From Cupriavidus basilensis (lineage in GTDB: Bacteria > Pseudomonadota > Gammaproteobacteria > Burkholderiales > Burkholderiaceae): 64,000 nt of DNA. The notes below the pieces were generated by a model that was given only the letters and a program-made list of their open reading frames with translations, did not search any database and was not told where the DNA came from. Both the position numbers and the translations under genes were made by a program. The stretch lies in NCBI RefSeq assembly GCF_008801925.2, contig NZ_CP062803.1:1240001-1304000 (forward strand), read 5' to 3'. Positions 27,024-37,006 of this stretch are shown here, one piece after another (position 1 is the stretch's first letter; each line of letters starts with the position of its first letter).

Positions 27024-28784
27024 ATGAACATGCCCAGCGCGGAATTCCACGCAGACAGCAATTCATCCGCCGCACCCGAAATGATCGGGGCGGAGATTCT
27101 CGTTCACGCACTTGCCGAAGAAGGCGTCGAGTACGTCTGGGGCTACCCCGGCGGCGCAGTGCTGTATATCTACGACGAGTTCTACAAGCAAAAGAAGATC
27201 GAGCACATCCTGGTGCGCCACGAGCAGGCCGCGGTTCATGCCGCAGACGGCTATGCGCGTGCGACCGGCAAGGTGGGCTGCGCCCTGGTGACCTCTGGTC
27301 CCGGCGTCACCAATGCGGTGACGGGCATTGCCACCGCCTACCTGGACTCGATCCCGATGGTGATCATCACCGGTAACGTGCCGACGCACGCTATCGGCCA
27401 GGACGCTTTCCAGGAATGCGACACGGTCGGCATCACCCGCCCCATCGTCAAGCACAACTTCCTGGTCAAGGACGTCCGCGATCTCGCCGCGACCATCAAG
27501 AAGGCGTTCTATATTGCCGCAACCGGCCGTCCCGGCCCCGTTGTCGTCGATATTCCCAAGGACGTCTCGCGCAATGCCTGCAAGTACGAGTATCCCAAGT
27601 CGATCGACATGCGCTCGTACAACCCGGTGAACAAGGGCCATTCGGGCCAGATCCGCAAGGCGCTCGCGCTGTTGCAGGGCGCCGAACGGCCGTTCATCTA
27701 CGCAGGCGGCGGTGTGGTGCTGGCCAATGCCAGCGAGGAGCTGCGCCAGCTTGCCGCGCTGACCGGCCATCCGGTCACCAACACGCTGATGGGCCTCGGC
27801 TCGTTCCCCGGTACCAGCAAGCAGTTCGTCGGCATGCTCGGCATGCACGGCACGTATGAAGCCAACATGGCCATGCAGAACTGCGACGTGCTGATTGCCA
27901 TCGGGGCGCGTTTCGACGATCGCGTGATCGGCAACCCGGCGCACTTCACCTCGCAGCCGCGCAAGATCATCCATATCGACATCGATCCGTCTTCCATCTC
28001 GAAGCGGGTCAAGGTCGACATTCCCATCGTGGGCCACGTCAAGGATGTGCTGCAGGAGCTGATCTCCCAGCTGCAGGCCAGCGACGTCAAGCCCAAGCGC
28101 GAGGCCCTGGCCAAGTGGTGGGAACAGATCGAGCAATGGCGTTCGGTGGACTGCCTCAAGTACGACCGCAACTCCGAGATCATCAAGCCGCAGTATGTGG
28201 TGGAAAAGATCTGGGAACTGACGCACGGCGATGCCTTCGTCTGCTCGGACGTGGGCCAGCACCAGATGTGGGCCGCGCAGTTCTACAAGTTCAACGAGCC
28301 GCGCCGCTGGATCAATTCCGGTGGCCTGGGCACGATGGGCGTGGGCCTGCCGTACGCGATGGGCATCAAGAAAGCCTTCCCCGAGAAGGAAGTGGTGACC
28401 ATCACCGGCGAAGGCTCGATCCAGATGAACATCCAGGAACTGTCGACCTGCCTGCAGTACGACACCCCGGTGAAGATCTGCGCGCTCAACAACCGCTACC
28501 TCGGCATGGTGCGCCAGTGGCAGGAAATCGAGTACGACAACCGCTACTCGCATTCCTACATGGACGCGTTGCCCGACTTCGTCAAGCTGGCCGAGGCCTA
28601 TGGCCATATCGGCATGCGCATCGAAAAGACGGCCGACGTCGAGCCCGCCCTGCGCGAAGCCTTCCGCCTGAAGGACCGTACCGTGTTCCTCGATTTCCAG
28701 ACCGACCCGACTGAAAACGTGTGGCCGATGGTCCAGGCCGGCAAGGGCATCTCCGAGATGCTGCTCGGCGCGGAGGACCTGTAA
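27024..28784 (+). CDS. ilvB: Acetolactate synthase, large (catalytic) subunit
   Basis: A 586-residue ThDP enzyme that condenses two pyruvates, or pyruvate and 2-oxobutyrate, in valine, leucine and isoleucine synthesis. I chose the ATG at 27024, nine bases after AAAGGA. Family marks are VWGYPGGAVLYIYDEF with the catalytic Glu in RHEQAAVHAADGYARA, the FAD/central domain with GMHGTYEANMAMQNCD, and the ThDP motif, here GEGS at 462-465 with NNRYLGM after it (the usual form is GDG). The stop overlaps the ilvH start. First gene of the ilvBHC operon. Confidence 0.95.
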   Translation: MNMPSAEFHADSNSSAAPEMIGAEILVHALAEEGVEYVWGYPGGAVLYIYDEFYKQKKIEHILVRHEQAAVHAADGYARATGKVGCALVTSGPGVTNAVTGIATAYLDSIPMVIITGNVPTHAIGQDAFQECDTVGITRPIVKHNFLVKDVRDLAATIKKAFYIAATGRPGPVVVDIPKDVSRNACKYEYPKSIDMRSYNPVNKGHSGQIRKALALLQGAERPFIYAGGGVVLANASEELRQLAALTGHPVTNTLMGLGSFPGTSKQFVGMLGMHGTYEANMAMQNCDVLIAIGARFDDRVIGNPAHFTSQPRKIIHIDIDPSSISKRVKVDIPIVGHVKDVLQELISQLQASDVKPKREALAKWWEQIEQWRSVDCLKYDRNSEIIKPQYVVEKIWELTHGDAFVCSDVGQHQMWAAQFYKFNEPRRWINSGGLGTMGVGLPYAMGIKKAFPEKEVVTITGEGSIQMNIQELSTCLQYDTPVKICALNNRYLGMVRQWQEIEYDNRYSHSYMDALPDFVKLAEAYGHIGMRIEKTADVEPALREAFRLKDRTVFLDFQTDPTENVWPMVQAGKGISEMLLGAEDL

Positions 28785-29275
28785 TGCGACATATCATTTC
28801 GGTCCTGCTGGAAAATGAACCGGGCGCGCTGTCGCGCGTGGTGGGCCTGTTCTCGGCGCGCGGCTACAACATCGAGACGCTGACGGTGGCCCCCACCGAA
28901 GACGCCTCGCTGTCGCGCATGACGATCGTCACCAGCGGTTCGGACGACATCATCGAGCAGATCACCAAGCACCTGAACCGCCTGGTGGAAGTGGTCAAGG
29001 TGGTGGACCTGACCGAGGGCGCGCACATCGAGCGCGAGCTGATGCTCGTGAAGGTGCGCGCGGTCGGCAAGGAGCGCGAGGAAATGAAGCGCACCGCCGA
29101 CATCTTCCGCGGCCGCATCATCGACGTCACCGAGAAGACCTACACCATCGAGCTGACCGGCAACGGCGGCAAGCTGGATGCCTTCCTGGACGCCATCGAC
29201 CGTGCCGCCATCCTCGAGACCGTCCGTACCGGCGGATCGGGCATTGGCCGCGGCGAGCGCATCCTGAAGGTCTGA
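28784..29275 (+). CDS. ilvH: Acetolactate synthase, small (regulatory) subunit
   Basis: A 163-residue regulatory subunit. Residues 1-75 are an ACT domain (MRHIISVLLENEPGALSRVV and RGYNIETLTV), the site where valine binds for feedback inhibition in this family. The C-terminal half (ERELMLVKV to GRGERILKV) is the second conserved domain. TAATG joins it to ilvB, so the two subunits are translationally coupled and made in balance. Confidence 0.95.
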   Translation: MRHIISVLLENEPGALSRVVGLFSARGYNIETLTVAPTEDASLSRMTIVTSGSDDIIEQITKHLNRLVEVVKVVDLTEGAHIERELMLVKVRAVGKEREEMKRTADIFRGRIIDVTEKTYTIELTGNGGKLDAFLDAIDRAAILETVRTGGSGIGRGERILKV

Positions 29276-29318
29276 GCCTGATTGCAGTATCCAAGGGCGG
29301 CGCCGGTGCCGGCACTAG

Positions 29319-30389
<1,071 letters not shown>

Positions 30390-30436
30390 GCTGTACTACA
30401 GCCCGACGGCCCGCCGCTGCTGACGGCGCGGGCCGC

Positions 30437-30505
30437 AGCCGTTCAGTCATCCGCACATTTCCCCCTATCGAGGGGTTATTCAGGCGGGGACTGAACGGCT
30501 TTTTG
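30437..30505 (+). terminator. Terminator after ilvC
   Basis: A perfect 12-base stem, AGCCGTTCAGTC (30437-30448) with GACTGAACGGCT (30489-30500), followed by TTTTTG. The long loop holds a smaller CCCC-GGGG hairpin. It separates the ilv operon from psd. Confidence 0.8.
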
Positions 30506-30543
30506 TTATCCTTGTCAGACTTTATCCACCAAGTAAGCATTGC

Positions 30544-31188
30544 ATGAACTATCCTCATCCGCTGATCGCCCGTGAAGGCTGGCCGTTCCTGGCTGGCGCC
30601 TTTGTCATCTCGCTGCTGGTGCAGGTCAGCGCCGGCTTCTGGTGGGCCTTGCCGCTGTGGATCATTACACTGTTCGTGCTGCAGTTTTTCCGTGATCCGC
30701 CGCGCTCCGTTCCCACCCAGCCGAACGCTGTCCTGGCGCCCGCCGATGGCCGCATCGTGGTGGTCGAGAAGACCATGGACCCGTACGCGGGCCGCGAGGC
30801 GCTGAAGATCAGCGTCTTCATGAACGTGTTCAACGTACACTCCAACCGGGTGTCCGTGGACGGCAAGGTCGAGAAGGTCGAGTATTTCCCCGGCAAGTTC
30901 GTCAACGCCGACCTCGACAAGGCTTCGCTCGAGAACGAACGCAACGCCGTGGTCATCCGCCGTGCCGCAGACGGCAAGGTGGTGACCCTGGTACAGGTGG
31001 CCGGCCTGGTGGCCCGCCGCATCCTCTGCTACACCCGCGTCGGCGAGACGCTGTCACGCGGCCAGCGCTATGGCTTCATCCGCTTTGGCTCGCGTGTCGA
31101 CGTCTACCTGCCGGTGGACGCGCGCCCGCGCGTGACCATCGGCGAGAAGGTGTCGGCCTCGTCGACCATCCTGGCTGAGCTGGATTAA
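30544..31188 (+). CDS. psd: Phosphatidylserine decarboxylase proenzyme
   Basis: A 214-residue short-form Psd that decarboxylates phosphatidylserine to phosphatidylethanolamine. Two hydrophobic helices near the N-terminus (about 20-50) anchor it. Conserved parts are [25 protein letters not shown] and the C-terminal [14 protein letters not shown]; the Gly-Ser in FGSR is the self-cleavage site that makes the pyruvoyl group in short-form enzymes. pssA follows after 42 bases, so the two consecutive steps of PE synthesis are encoded together. Confidence 0.93.
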   Translation: MNYPHPLIAREGWPFLAGAFVISLLVQVSAGFWWALPLWIITLFVLQFFRDPPRSVPTQPNAVLAPADGRIVVVEKTMDPYAGREALKISVFMNVFNVHSNRVSVDGKVEKVEYFPGKFVNADLDKASLENERNAVVIRRAADGKVVTLVQVAGLVARRILCYTRVGETLSRGQRYGFIRFGSRVDVYLPVDARPRVTIGEKVSASSTILAELD

Positions 31189-31230
31189 TCCGGCGACGCC
31201 GGAACAGATCAGACCCACTGGAGAACAGGC

Positions 31231-32133
31231 ATGGGTGCTTTCAACCGACGCAACAAGCGCGTTACCAATGGCAACGTGACCAACTTGCGTCCTTTCCGCC
31301 ACAACCAGCTGCGTGGCAACGAGTCCGGCAATTTCGACGACGAAGCCGGGGACGATCACGACATCGAGTACGTGCGCCCGCGTCGTCGCGGCATTTACCT
31401 GCTGCCCAACGCGTTCACCACGGCGGCGCTGTTCGCCGGCTTCTTTGCCATCGTGCAGGCCATGAACATGCGCTTTGACAGCGCGGCCATCGCCATCTTC
31501 GCCGCGATGGTGCTGGACGGCATGGACGGGCGCGTCGCACGCATCACCAACACGCAGAGCGCGTTTGGCGAGCAGTACGATTCGTTGTCGGACATGACCT
31601 CGTTCGGTGTGGCGCCGGCGCTGGTGATGTATGAGTGGATCCTGCACGACCTGGGCAAGTGGGGCTGGATTGCCGCCTTTGTCTATTGCACCTGCGCCGC
31701 GCTGCGCCTGGCGCGCTTCAATGCCAATATCGGCGTGGTCGACAAGCGCTTCTTCCAGGGGCTGCCCAGCCCGGCGGCGGCAGCGCTGGTGGCCGGCTTT
31801 GTCTGGCTGGTGATCGACAACAAGCTGCCGGTCAAGGACCTGTGGATGCCGTGGGTGGCGTTCGGCATCACGCTGTACGCCGGGCTGTCGATGGTCTCCA
31901 ATGCGCCGTTCTATAGTGGCAAGGCGCTCGATGTGCGCTATCGCGTGCCCTTCGGCATGATGGTGCTGGTGCTGGTCTTGTTCGTGGTGGTCTCGACAGA
32001 TCCGCCGGTGGCGTTGTTCGGCCTGTTTGTCGCCTACGCCATCTCCGGCTACCTGCTGTGGGGCTGGCATGCGCTGCACGGCAAGCCGCCCGAAATCCGC
32101 AAGGTGCGGGACGGCGGGAACGATCGTTCCTGA
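31231..32133 (+). CDS. pssA: CDP-diacylglycerol-serine O-phosphatidyltransferase
   Basis: A 300-residue integral membrane enzyme making phosphatidylserine from CDP-diacylglycerol and serine. It has the CDP-alcohol phosphotransferase motif DG-(X)2-AR-(X)8-G-(X)3-D-(X)3-D, read as DGMDGRVARITNTQSAFGEQ then YDSLSD (residues about 91-116). About eight hydrophobic helices follow. The N-terminal 55 residues are polar. It is the type II (membrane) PssA and is co-transcribed with psd; a strong terminator lies 13 bases after the stop. Confidence 0.93.
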   Translation: MGAFNRRNKRVTNGNVTNLRPFRHNQLRGNESGNFDDEAGDDHDIEYVRPRRRGIYLLPNAFTTAALFAGFFAIVQAMNMRFDSAAIAIFAAMVLDGMDGRVARITNTQSAFGEQYDSLSDMTSFGVAPALVMYEWILHDLGKWGWIAAFVYCTCAALRLARFNANIGVVDKRFFQGLPSPAAAALVAGFVWLVIDNKLPVKDLWMPWVAFGITLYAGLSMVSNAPFYSGKALDVRYRVPFGMMVLVLVLFVVVSTDPPVALFGLFVAYAISGYLLWGWHALHGKPPEIRKVRDGGNDRS

Positions 32134-32145
32134 ACGCAAGTTGGT

Positions 32146-32171
32146 AAAAAGGCGCTACGGCGCCTTTTTTT
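32146..32171 (+). terminator. Terminator after pssA
   Basis: AAAAAGGCGC (32146-32155), a TACG tetraloop, and GCGCCTTTTT (32160-32169), continuing in T. A ten-base stem closed by C(UACG)G, an exceptionally stable loop. Confidence 0.9.
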
Positions 32172-32278
32172 ACATTTGTTTTCCAGGCTGTCGCATTGCC
32201 GTGGCGTTTGCCGTGGTTCACTGTAGCCTCGGTTGTACTGTAGTCCCCCTCGTTGTCCACTTATCACTGGAGGTTCTC

Positions 32279-32788
32279 ATGGGCATGCTCGACTTCATCA
32301 AGGAAGCAGGAGAGAAACTGTTTGGCGGCAGCGCAGCGCAAGCCGCGCCCGCGGCGGCTCCGGCCGATGCGCCGGCGGCGGATGCCGATGCCGATGCGGC
32401 CAACCGCGCCGCCGGCGATGCCATCGAAGGCTATATCAAGCAGATGAACCTCGACGCCACCGGGCTGATGGTGCAAGTGGACGGCTCGCAGGGGCTGGTG
32501 ACGGTGTTCGGCGTGGCGCCGGACCAGGCCACCCGCGAGAAGATCATCCTGTGCTGCGGCAATGTGCAAGGCGTGGACAAGGTCGACGACAAGATGTCGG
32601 TCAATGTCGACTCCACCGAATCGACCTGGCATACCGTGGTCAAGGGCGACACCCTGTGGGCGATCTCCCAGACGGCCTACGGCAACGGCGCGCTGTACAC
32701 CGCGATCTTCGAGGCCAACGAGCCGATGTTGACACATCCGGACAAGATCTACCCCGGCCAGAAGCTGCGCATCCCGCCCAAGGCCTGA
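32279..32788 (+). CDS. BON and LysM domain protein (Kbp/YgaU type)
   Basis: A 169-residue protein with no signal peptide. Residues 1-50 include FIKEAGEKLFG and an Ala/Pro/Asp-rich linker. A BON domain lies at about 48-112 (EGYIKQMNLDATGLMVQVDG), and a LysM domain ends the protein (WHTVVKGDTLWAISQTAYGN to PDKIYPGQKLRIP). E. coli Kbp has this layout, is cytoplasmic and binds K+. GGAGG stands eight bases before the ATG. It is monocistronic, between two terminators. Confidence 0.88.
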   Translation: MGMLDFIKEAGEKLFGGSAAQAAPAAAPADAPAADADADAANRAAGDAIEGYIKQMNLDATGLMVQVDGSQGLVTVFGVAPDQATREKIILCCGNVQGVDKVDDKMSVNVDSTESTWHTVVKGDTLWAISQTAYGNGALYTAIFEANEPMLTHPDKIYPGQKLRIPPKA

Positions 32789-32803
32789 CGACCCAAGCAG
32801 GCC

Positions 32804-32843
32804 GGCACGCCAGGGGGCATGGCGTCTCCCTGGCGTGCCTTTT
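32804..32843 (+). terminator. Terminator after the LysM gene
   Basis: GGCACGCCAGGG (32804-32815) pairs perfectly with CCCTGGCGTGCC (32828-32839), followed by TTTT. It insulates the leuA leader from upstream transcription. Confidence 0.85.
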
Positions 32844-32883
32844 CCGCTGTCGGCCTGATGCTGGCCTGATTGAGGCATCCATA

Positions 32884-32912
32884 TTGCACACACCCGGCTT
32901 CTCGGCTATAGT
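32884..32912 (+). promoter_or_regulatory. leuA leader promoter
   Basis: TTGCAC (32884-32889), a 17-base spacer and TATAGT (32907-32912): a good sigma-70 promoter. The expected start of transcription, six to eight bases downstream, falls at 32918-32920, which is the first base of the leader peptide's ATG. Confidence 0.7.
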
Positions 32913-32919
32913 CGCTCAC

Positions 32920-33000
32920 ATGATTTCGCGCCAAGCCCTACTCGCCCGCACCATTCTAGGTGGCCTACTAGGCCGTCAGGTCGGGACGCGTTCGCGCTGA
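32920..33000 (+). CDS. leuL: leuA leader peptide
   Basis: A 26-residue frame, MISRQALLARTILGGLLGRQ then VGTRSR. It has five leucine codons, read as CTA, CTC, CTA, CTA and CTA; CTA is rare in this genome, which otherwise uses CTG. Two sit in the small hairpin GGCCT-ACT-AGGCC (32962-32974). The frame lies between a promoter and an intrinsic terminator upstream of leuA, the standard arrangement of a transcription attenuator sensing charged tRNA-Leu. No ribosome binding site precedes the ATG, and the predicted transcript starts at about this base. Confidence 0.75.
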   Translation: MISRQALLARTILGGLLGRQVGTRSR

Positions 33001-33040
33001 GGGAAGCCAAGCCCCTCGCGTAAAGTCACACAGGATTTAC

Positions 33041-33079
33041 AAACGCCCCGGCCTGCATCACTGCACGCCGGGGCGTTTT
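33041..33079 (+). terminator. leuA attenuator (leader terminator)
   Basis: AACGCCCCGGC (33042-33052) pairs with GCCGGGGCGTT (33067-33077), followed by TTG; the loop can add a TGCA-TGCA pairing. It lies 41 bases after the leader peptide stop and about 100 before leuA. It is expected to end transcription when leucine is plentiful. I did not find a unique competing antiterminator. Confidence 0.8.
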
Positions 33080-33179
33080 GCATTCAGCACGAATACAGCA
33101 GCACAGCAAGACGAAACGGCGAATGCCGAGACATCCACCCGATTCGCCGTATACAAAAGTCAGCCCAGGAGCCCCAACC

Positions 33180-34718
33180 ATGTCCGACAAACTCATTATT
33201 TTCGACACCACCTTGCGCGATGGCGAGCAGTCGCCCGGCGCCTCCATGACCCGCGAGGAAAAGATCCGCATCGCGCGCCAGCTGGAGCGCCTGAAGGTCG
33301 ACGTGATCGAAGCGGGCTTTGCCGCCAGCTCCAACGGCGACTTCGAAGCGATCCGCTCCATCGCCCAGGTCGTCAAGGATTCGACCATCTGCTCGCTGGC
33401 CCGCGCCAACGACCGCGATATCGCTCGCGCCGCGGAGGCGCTCAAGCCGGCCAACTCCTTCCGCATCCATACCTTCATCGCCACTTCGGCGCTGCATATG
33501 GAAAAGAAGCTGCGCATGACGCCGGACCAGGTGTTCGAGCAAGCCATCCAGGCGGTGCGCTTTGCGCGCCAGTTCACCGACGACATCGAATTTTCGCCCG
33601 AAGACGGTAGCCGCTCGGACATGGATTTCCTGTGCCGCGTGCTGGAAGGCGTGATCAAGGAAGGCGCTACCACCATCAACCTGCCGGACACGGTGGGCTA
33701 CGCCGTGCCGGAAGGCTACGCGGGCCTGATCCGCTCGGTGCGCGAACGCATCCCCAATTCCGACAAGGCCATCTGGTCCGTGCATTGCCACAACGACCTC
33801 GGCATGGCCGTGGCCAATTCGCTGGCGGCGGTCAAGCTCGGCGGCGCGCGCCAGGTCGAGTGCACCATCAACGGCCTCGGCGAGCGTGCCGGCAATACCA
33901 GCCTGGAAGAAGTCGTGATGGCGGTCAAGACGCGCCGCGACTACTTCGACATGGACGTCGGCGTGGACACCACGCAGATCGTGCCGGCTTCCAAGCTGGT
34001 GTCGCAGATCACCGGCTTCGTGGTGCAGCCCAACAAGGCCGTGGTGGGCGCAAACGCCTTCGCGCATGCATCGGGTATCCATCAGGATGGCGTGCTGAAG
34101 GCGCGCGATACCTACGAGATCATGCGCGCGGAGGACGTGGGCTGGACCGCCAACAAGATCGTGCTGGGCAAGCTCTCGGGCCGCAATGCGTTCAAGCAAC
34201 GCCTGCAGGAACTCGGCATCGAACTGGAGAGCGAGGGCGAGGTCAATGCCGCGTTCACCCGCTTCAAGGAACTGGCCGACCAGAAGTCCGAGATCTTCGA
34301 CGAAGACATCATGGCCATCGTTTCCGACGAGGCGCACGACGTCAACGAACACTTCCGCTTTATCTCCCTGTCGCAGCACTCCGAGACCGGCGAGCGCCCG
34401 CATGCGCGCGTGGTGTTCAACATGGACGGCAACGAGGTGACGGGTGAAGGCGAGGGCAATGGCCCCGTCGACGCCACGCTGCACGCCATCGAGGGCAAGG
34501 TCGCCAGCGGCGCCGAGCTGGTGCTGTATTCGGTCAATGCCATCACCGCCGGCACGCAGGCCCAGGGCGAAGTGACGGTCCGCTTGTCCAAGGGCGGGCG
34601 CATCGTCAACGGCGTGGGCACCGATCCCGATATCGTGGCCGCCTCGGCCAAGGCCTACCTGGCCGCGCTGAACAAGCTGCACGACAAGGCCGTGCAGAAG
34701 ATCAACCCGCAGATCTGA
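33180..34718 (+). CDS. leuA: 2-isopropylmalate synthase
   Basis: A 512-residue enzyme that joins acetyl-CoA and 2-oxoisovalerate in the first committed step of leucine synthesis. The N-terminal TIM barrel has [15 protein letters not shown] and the metal motif [28 protein letters not shown] marks the linker, and the last 120 residues form the regulatory domain for leucine feedback. The ATG at 33180 follows CAGGAG by nine bases. It is not next to leuBCD; expression is probably set by the attenuator just upstream. Confidence 0.96.
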   Translation: MSDKLIIFDTTLRDGEQSPGASMTREEKIRIARQLERLKVDVIEAGFAASSNGDFEAIRSIAQVVKDSTICSLARANDRDIARAAEALKPANSFRIHTFIATSALHMEKKLRMTPDQVFEQAIQAVRFARQFTDDIEFSPEDGSRSDMDFLCRVLEGVIKEGATTINLPDTVGYAVPEGYAGLIRSVRERIPNSDKAIWSVHCHNDLGMAVANSLAAVKLGGARQVECTINGLGERAGNTSLEEVVMAVKTRRDYFDMDVGVDTTQIVPASKLVSQITGFVVQPNKAVVGANAFAHASGIHQDGVLKARDTYEIMRAEDVGWTANKIVLGKLSGRNAFKQRLQELGIELESEGEVNAAFTRFKELADQKSEIFDEDIMAIVSDEAHDVNEHFRFISLSQHSETGERPHARVVFNMDGNEVTGEGEGNGPVDATLHAIEGKVASGAELVLYSVNAITAGTQAQGEVTVRLSKGGRIVNGVGTDPDIVAASAKAYLAALNKLHDKAVQKINPQI

Positions 34719-34770
34719 TCCCGATCTGACCGGTAAGCCCGTGGCCTATCCGGCCGCGGGGCTTGAATCG

Positions 34771-34808
34771 GCCCGCCGCATTCCCATGAGGATGACGGCG
34801 GGCTTTTT
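34771..34808 (+). terminator. Terminator after leuA
   Basis: GCCCGCCG (34771-34778) with CGGCGGGC (34796-34803), then TTTTT. It lies between the convergent leuA and lipoprotein genes; the reverse strand has no long T-tract, so it acts mainly on leuA. Confidence 0.75.
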
Positions 34809-34822
34809 GCATTTTCCCGCCC

Positions 34823-35353
34823 TCAGCGGCGTCGGCCGCGCCCCTCCGCGAGCGGGTCTGGCGTGATCTGGGTCTGGCGCAGCACGCCGGCGTCGTCGAA
34901 ATAGAAATTGAACATCGACGGCCAGGTGTCCTCATGCCTGAAACGGTAAGACCATACTTCGCGCTTCATCAGCGGGTAGTACTGCTTGGGCTCGCGGGGC
35001 TTGCCGAAGTGCTGTTCCACGTCCAGCTTGGTCCACACATCGACTTTCGCCTTGTAGAGCTCGCTGGTCTGCAGCATCTGGCGGAAGTTGCTCAGGTGGC
35101 CGTCGCGGTCGAAGTCGGCCGCGTAGGATTGCTGCCCGAAGGGCTGCTTGGAGTAGATCCATCGCTGTGTGCCGTCGGCTAGCTGGTAGGTATCGGTCGG
35201 CGTGCCGAAGCGGGCTTGTACGGCGGCTTCTGGCGCGCCCACCATGTCCTGGCCGACTTTGACCGGTTGCAGCACCGAGCAGGCCGGCAGGATGGTTGCT
35301 GCTGTGGCTAGCACGAGCCACCGGGCGGCACGGCGCGACGATGAGGCGTTCAT
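34823..35353 (-). CDS. Outer-membrane-assembly-like lipoprotein (BamE-fold candidate)
   Basis: I chose the ATG at 35353 (MNASSSRRAA) with AGAGGA before it, giving 176 residues. A signal peptide ends in a lipobox LPAC (Cys25). The mature part has VGQDMVGAPEAAVQARFGTP and later DVEQHFGKPREPKQYY, two repeats of the SmpA/BamE-like pattern in which a helix is followed by a G-x-P turn. I call it a lipoprotein with confidence; the BamE-like fold is inference. It converges with leuA. Confidence 0.75.
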   Translation of the reverse strand: MNASSSRRAARWLVLATAATILPACSVLQPVKVGQDMVGAPEAAVQARFGTPTDTYQLADGTQRWIYSKQPFGQQSYAADFDRDGHLSNFRQMLQTSELYKAKVDVWTKLDVEQHFGKPREPKQYYPLMKREVWSYRFRHEDTWPSMFNFYFDDAGVLRQTQITPDPLAEGRGRRR

Positions 35354-35571
35354 GGCAGTCCTCTTATTAAAATTCGTGATGATATGCATTAAGAGTGTAG
35401 CGGCGCGCAAAAGTTGTGTGCGCCGCATGTGGCATGCGCGGCTTTTTGAGGGCAAACGCTGCCATGGCACTGCCATCCTCGCCCAATTTCCCGTTTTGCC
35501 GCGAACGCGATGCGATTTGCCTAGGCTGGGTCCCTGGCTTACCATGCAGCGCTTTGGCGGGAGATCACTCG
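35354..35571. other. Divergent intergenic region, lipoprotein and solute-binding protein genes
   Basis: A 218-base gap. AT-rich sequence at 35365-35400 is likely to hold the leftward promoter. GCGGCGC and GCGCCGC around 35400-35425 can form a seven-base hairpin. I see no gene in it. Confidence 0.35.
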
Positions 35572-36816
35572 ATGTGGGCTAAACGATGGCTGGCGGGCTG
35601 TTTGCTGGCGGTGGCGGCGAGCGCCGGCGCGCAGGAGCCGATTCGTCTCGGCATGATCGAAGGTTTGTCCGGCCCCTTTGCCAACGCGGGCGACGCCGTG
35701 GTGCGCAACCTGCGGATCGCCATCGACCGCGTCAATGCACGCGGTGGCGTGAAGACCGCGGAGGGCGCGCGGCCCCTTGAGCTGGTTACCTTCGATAGCA
35801 AAGGCAATGTCGACGAGAGCCTGATCCAGTTGCGCGCGCTGGTGGACAAGCGGATTCCCTTTGTCCTGCAAGGCAACAGCTCGGCGGTGGCTGGCGCGCT
35901 GGTTAGCGCCATCAACCGCCATAACAGCCGGCAGCCCGATGCCCGCGTGCTCTTCCTGAATTACTCGGCGGTCGATCCCACGCTGACCAATGAGGGGTGC
36001 AGCTTCTGGCACTTCCGCTTCGATGCCAGCGCCGACATGCGCATGCAGGCCCTGACCGAAGTCATTCGTGCCGATACCGGCGTGCGGCGCGTCTACCTGA
36101 TCGACCAGGACTACAGTTTCGGCCATCAGGTGTCGCGTTCGGCGCGCGAGATGCTGGCGGCCAAACGGCCCGAGCTGCGCATCGTGGGCGATGAGTTCCA
36201 CCCGATCGGCAAGATCAAGGACTTCGCCCCGTATATCGCCAAGATCAAGGCCAGCGGCGCGGATGCGGTGATCACGGGCAACTGGGGCAACGACCTCACC
36301 CTGATGATCAAGGCCGCGCGCGAGGCCGGGCTGAATGCCAAGTTCTACACCTTCTACGGCAACGGGCTGGGCGCGCCGGCGGCCATGGGCGACGCCGGGG
36401 TAGGGCGCGTGCTTGCGGTGGCGGAATGGCACCCCAATGTGGGCGGCGCGGCCTCGGACGCGTTCTATCAGGCGTTCCGTGCCCGTTACCCCGAGCCCAA
36501 GGACGACTACGTTCACCTGCGCATGCAGATGATGGTGGAGATGCTCGCCCGGGCCATCGAGCAGGCCGGCTCGACCGACGCCGTCAAGGTGGCGCGTGCG
36601 CTGGAAGGCATGCGCTACGTCAACGATTTCCATGATGCGACAATCCGCGCCGACGACCACCAGGTGCTGCAGCCGCTCTACGTGTCGGTGATGGAGAAGC
36701 AGGGCGGCGATGTGCGCTTTGACAATGAAGGGTCGGGATATGGCTTTCGCACGGTGAGGAAGCTGAAGTCGGCACAGACCATGTTGCCCACGACCTGCAA
36801 GATGGAGCGGTTCTAG
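35572..36816 (+). CDS. Branched-chain-amino-acid-type ABC transporter substrate-binding protein
   Basis: A 414-residue exported binding protein of the Leu/Ile/Val family (type I periplasmic fold). The signal peptide is residues 1-20 (MWAKRWLAGCLLAVAASAGA). The mature protein opens with IRLGMIEGLSGPFANAGDAV and has VLQGNSSAVAGALVSAI and YLIDQDYSFGHQVSRSA. The ATG at 35572 follows GGGAGATCACTCG. No permease or ATPase gene is adjacent, so its transporter must be elsewhere or it serves another purpose; the ligand is unknown. Confidence 0.82.
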   Translation: MWAKRWLAGCLLAVAASAGAQEPIRLGMIEGLSGPFANAGDAVVRNLRIAIDRVNARGGVKTAEGARPLELVTFDSKGNVDESLIQLRALVDKRIPFVLQGNSSAVAGALVSAINRHNSRQPDARVLFLNYSAVDPTLTNEGCSFWHFRFDASADMRMQALTEVIRADTGVRRVYLIDQDYSFGHQVSRSAREMLAAKRPELRIVGDEFHPIGKIKDFAPYIAKIKASGADAVITGNWGNDLTLMIKAAREAGLNAKFYTFYGNGLGAPAAMGDAGVGRVLAVAEWHPNVGGAASDAFYQAFRARYPEPKDDYVHLRMQMMVEMLARAIEQAGSTDAVKVARALEGMRYVNDFHDATIRADDHQVLQPLYVSVMEKQGGDVRFDNEGSGYGFRTVRKLKSAQTMLPTTCKMERF

Positions 36817-36824
36817 CGGTTCCA

Positions 36825-36862
36825 GGCCGGCGTTGCCGCAAACGCCATCGCCGGCCCGTTTT
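36825..36862 (+). terminator. Terminator between the solute-binding protein gene and rpsO
   Basis: GGCCGGCG (36825-36832) pairs with CGCCGGCC (36849-36856), followed by CGTTTT. Moderate strength. The rpsO -10 element begins only a few bases later. Confidence 0.5.
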
Positions 36863-36866
36863 CCGT

Positions 36867-36872
36867 TATAAT
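36867..36872 (+). promoter_or_regulatory. rpsO promoter -10 element
   Basis: A consensus TATAAT at 36867-36872, about 135 bases before rpsO. The hexamer 17 bases upstream (GCCATC region) is a poor -35. The resulting long leader contains complementary CCGG segments (36890-36925) and could host S15 autoregulation, which is known for rpsO but not demonstrable here. Confidence 0.5.
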
Positions 36873-37006
36873 CGCCCGCTGTCGTAGCCAGCCGGTTGTC
36901 AAAACCCGGTCCGGCGAGACAGTTGCCTGTATGTAGGACACGCACAAGGCACGACGCATGCGGCACATTTCGTGCTGTAGCGTTCGCAAGTGAAAAGGAA
37001 ATTATC

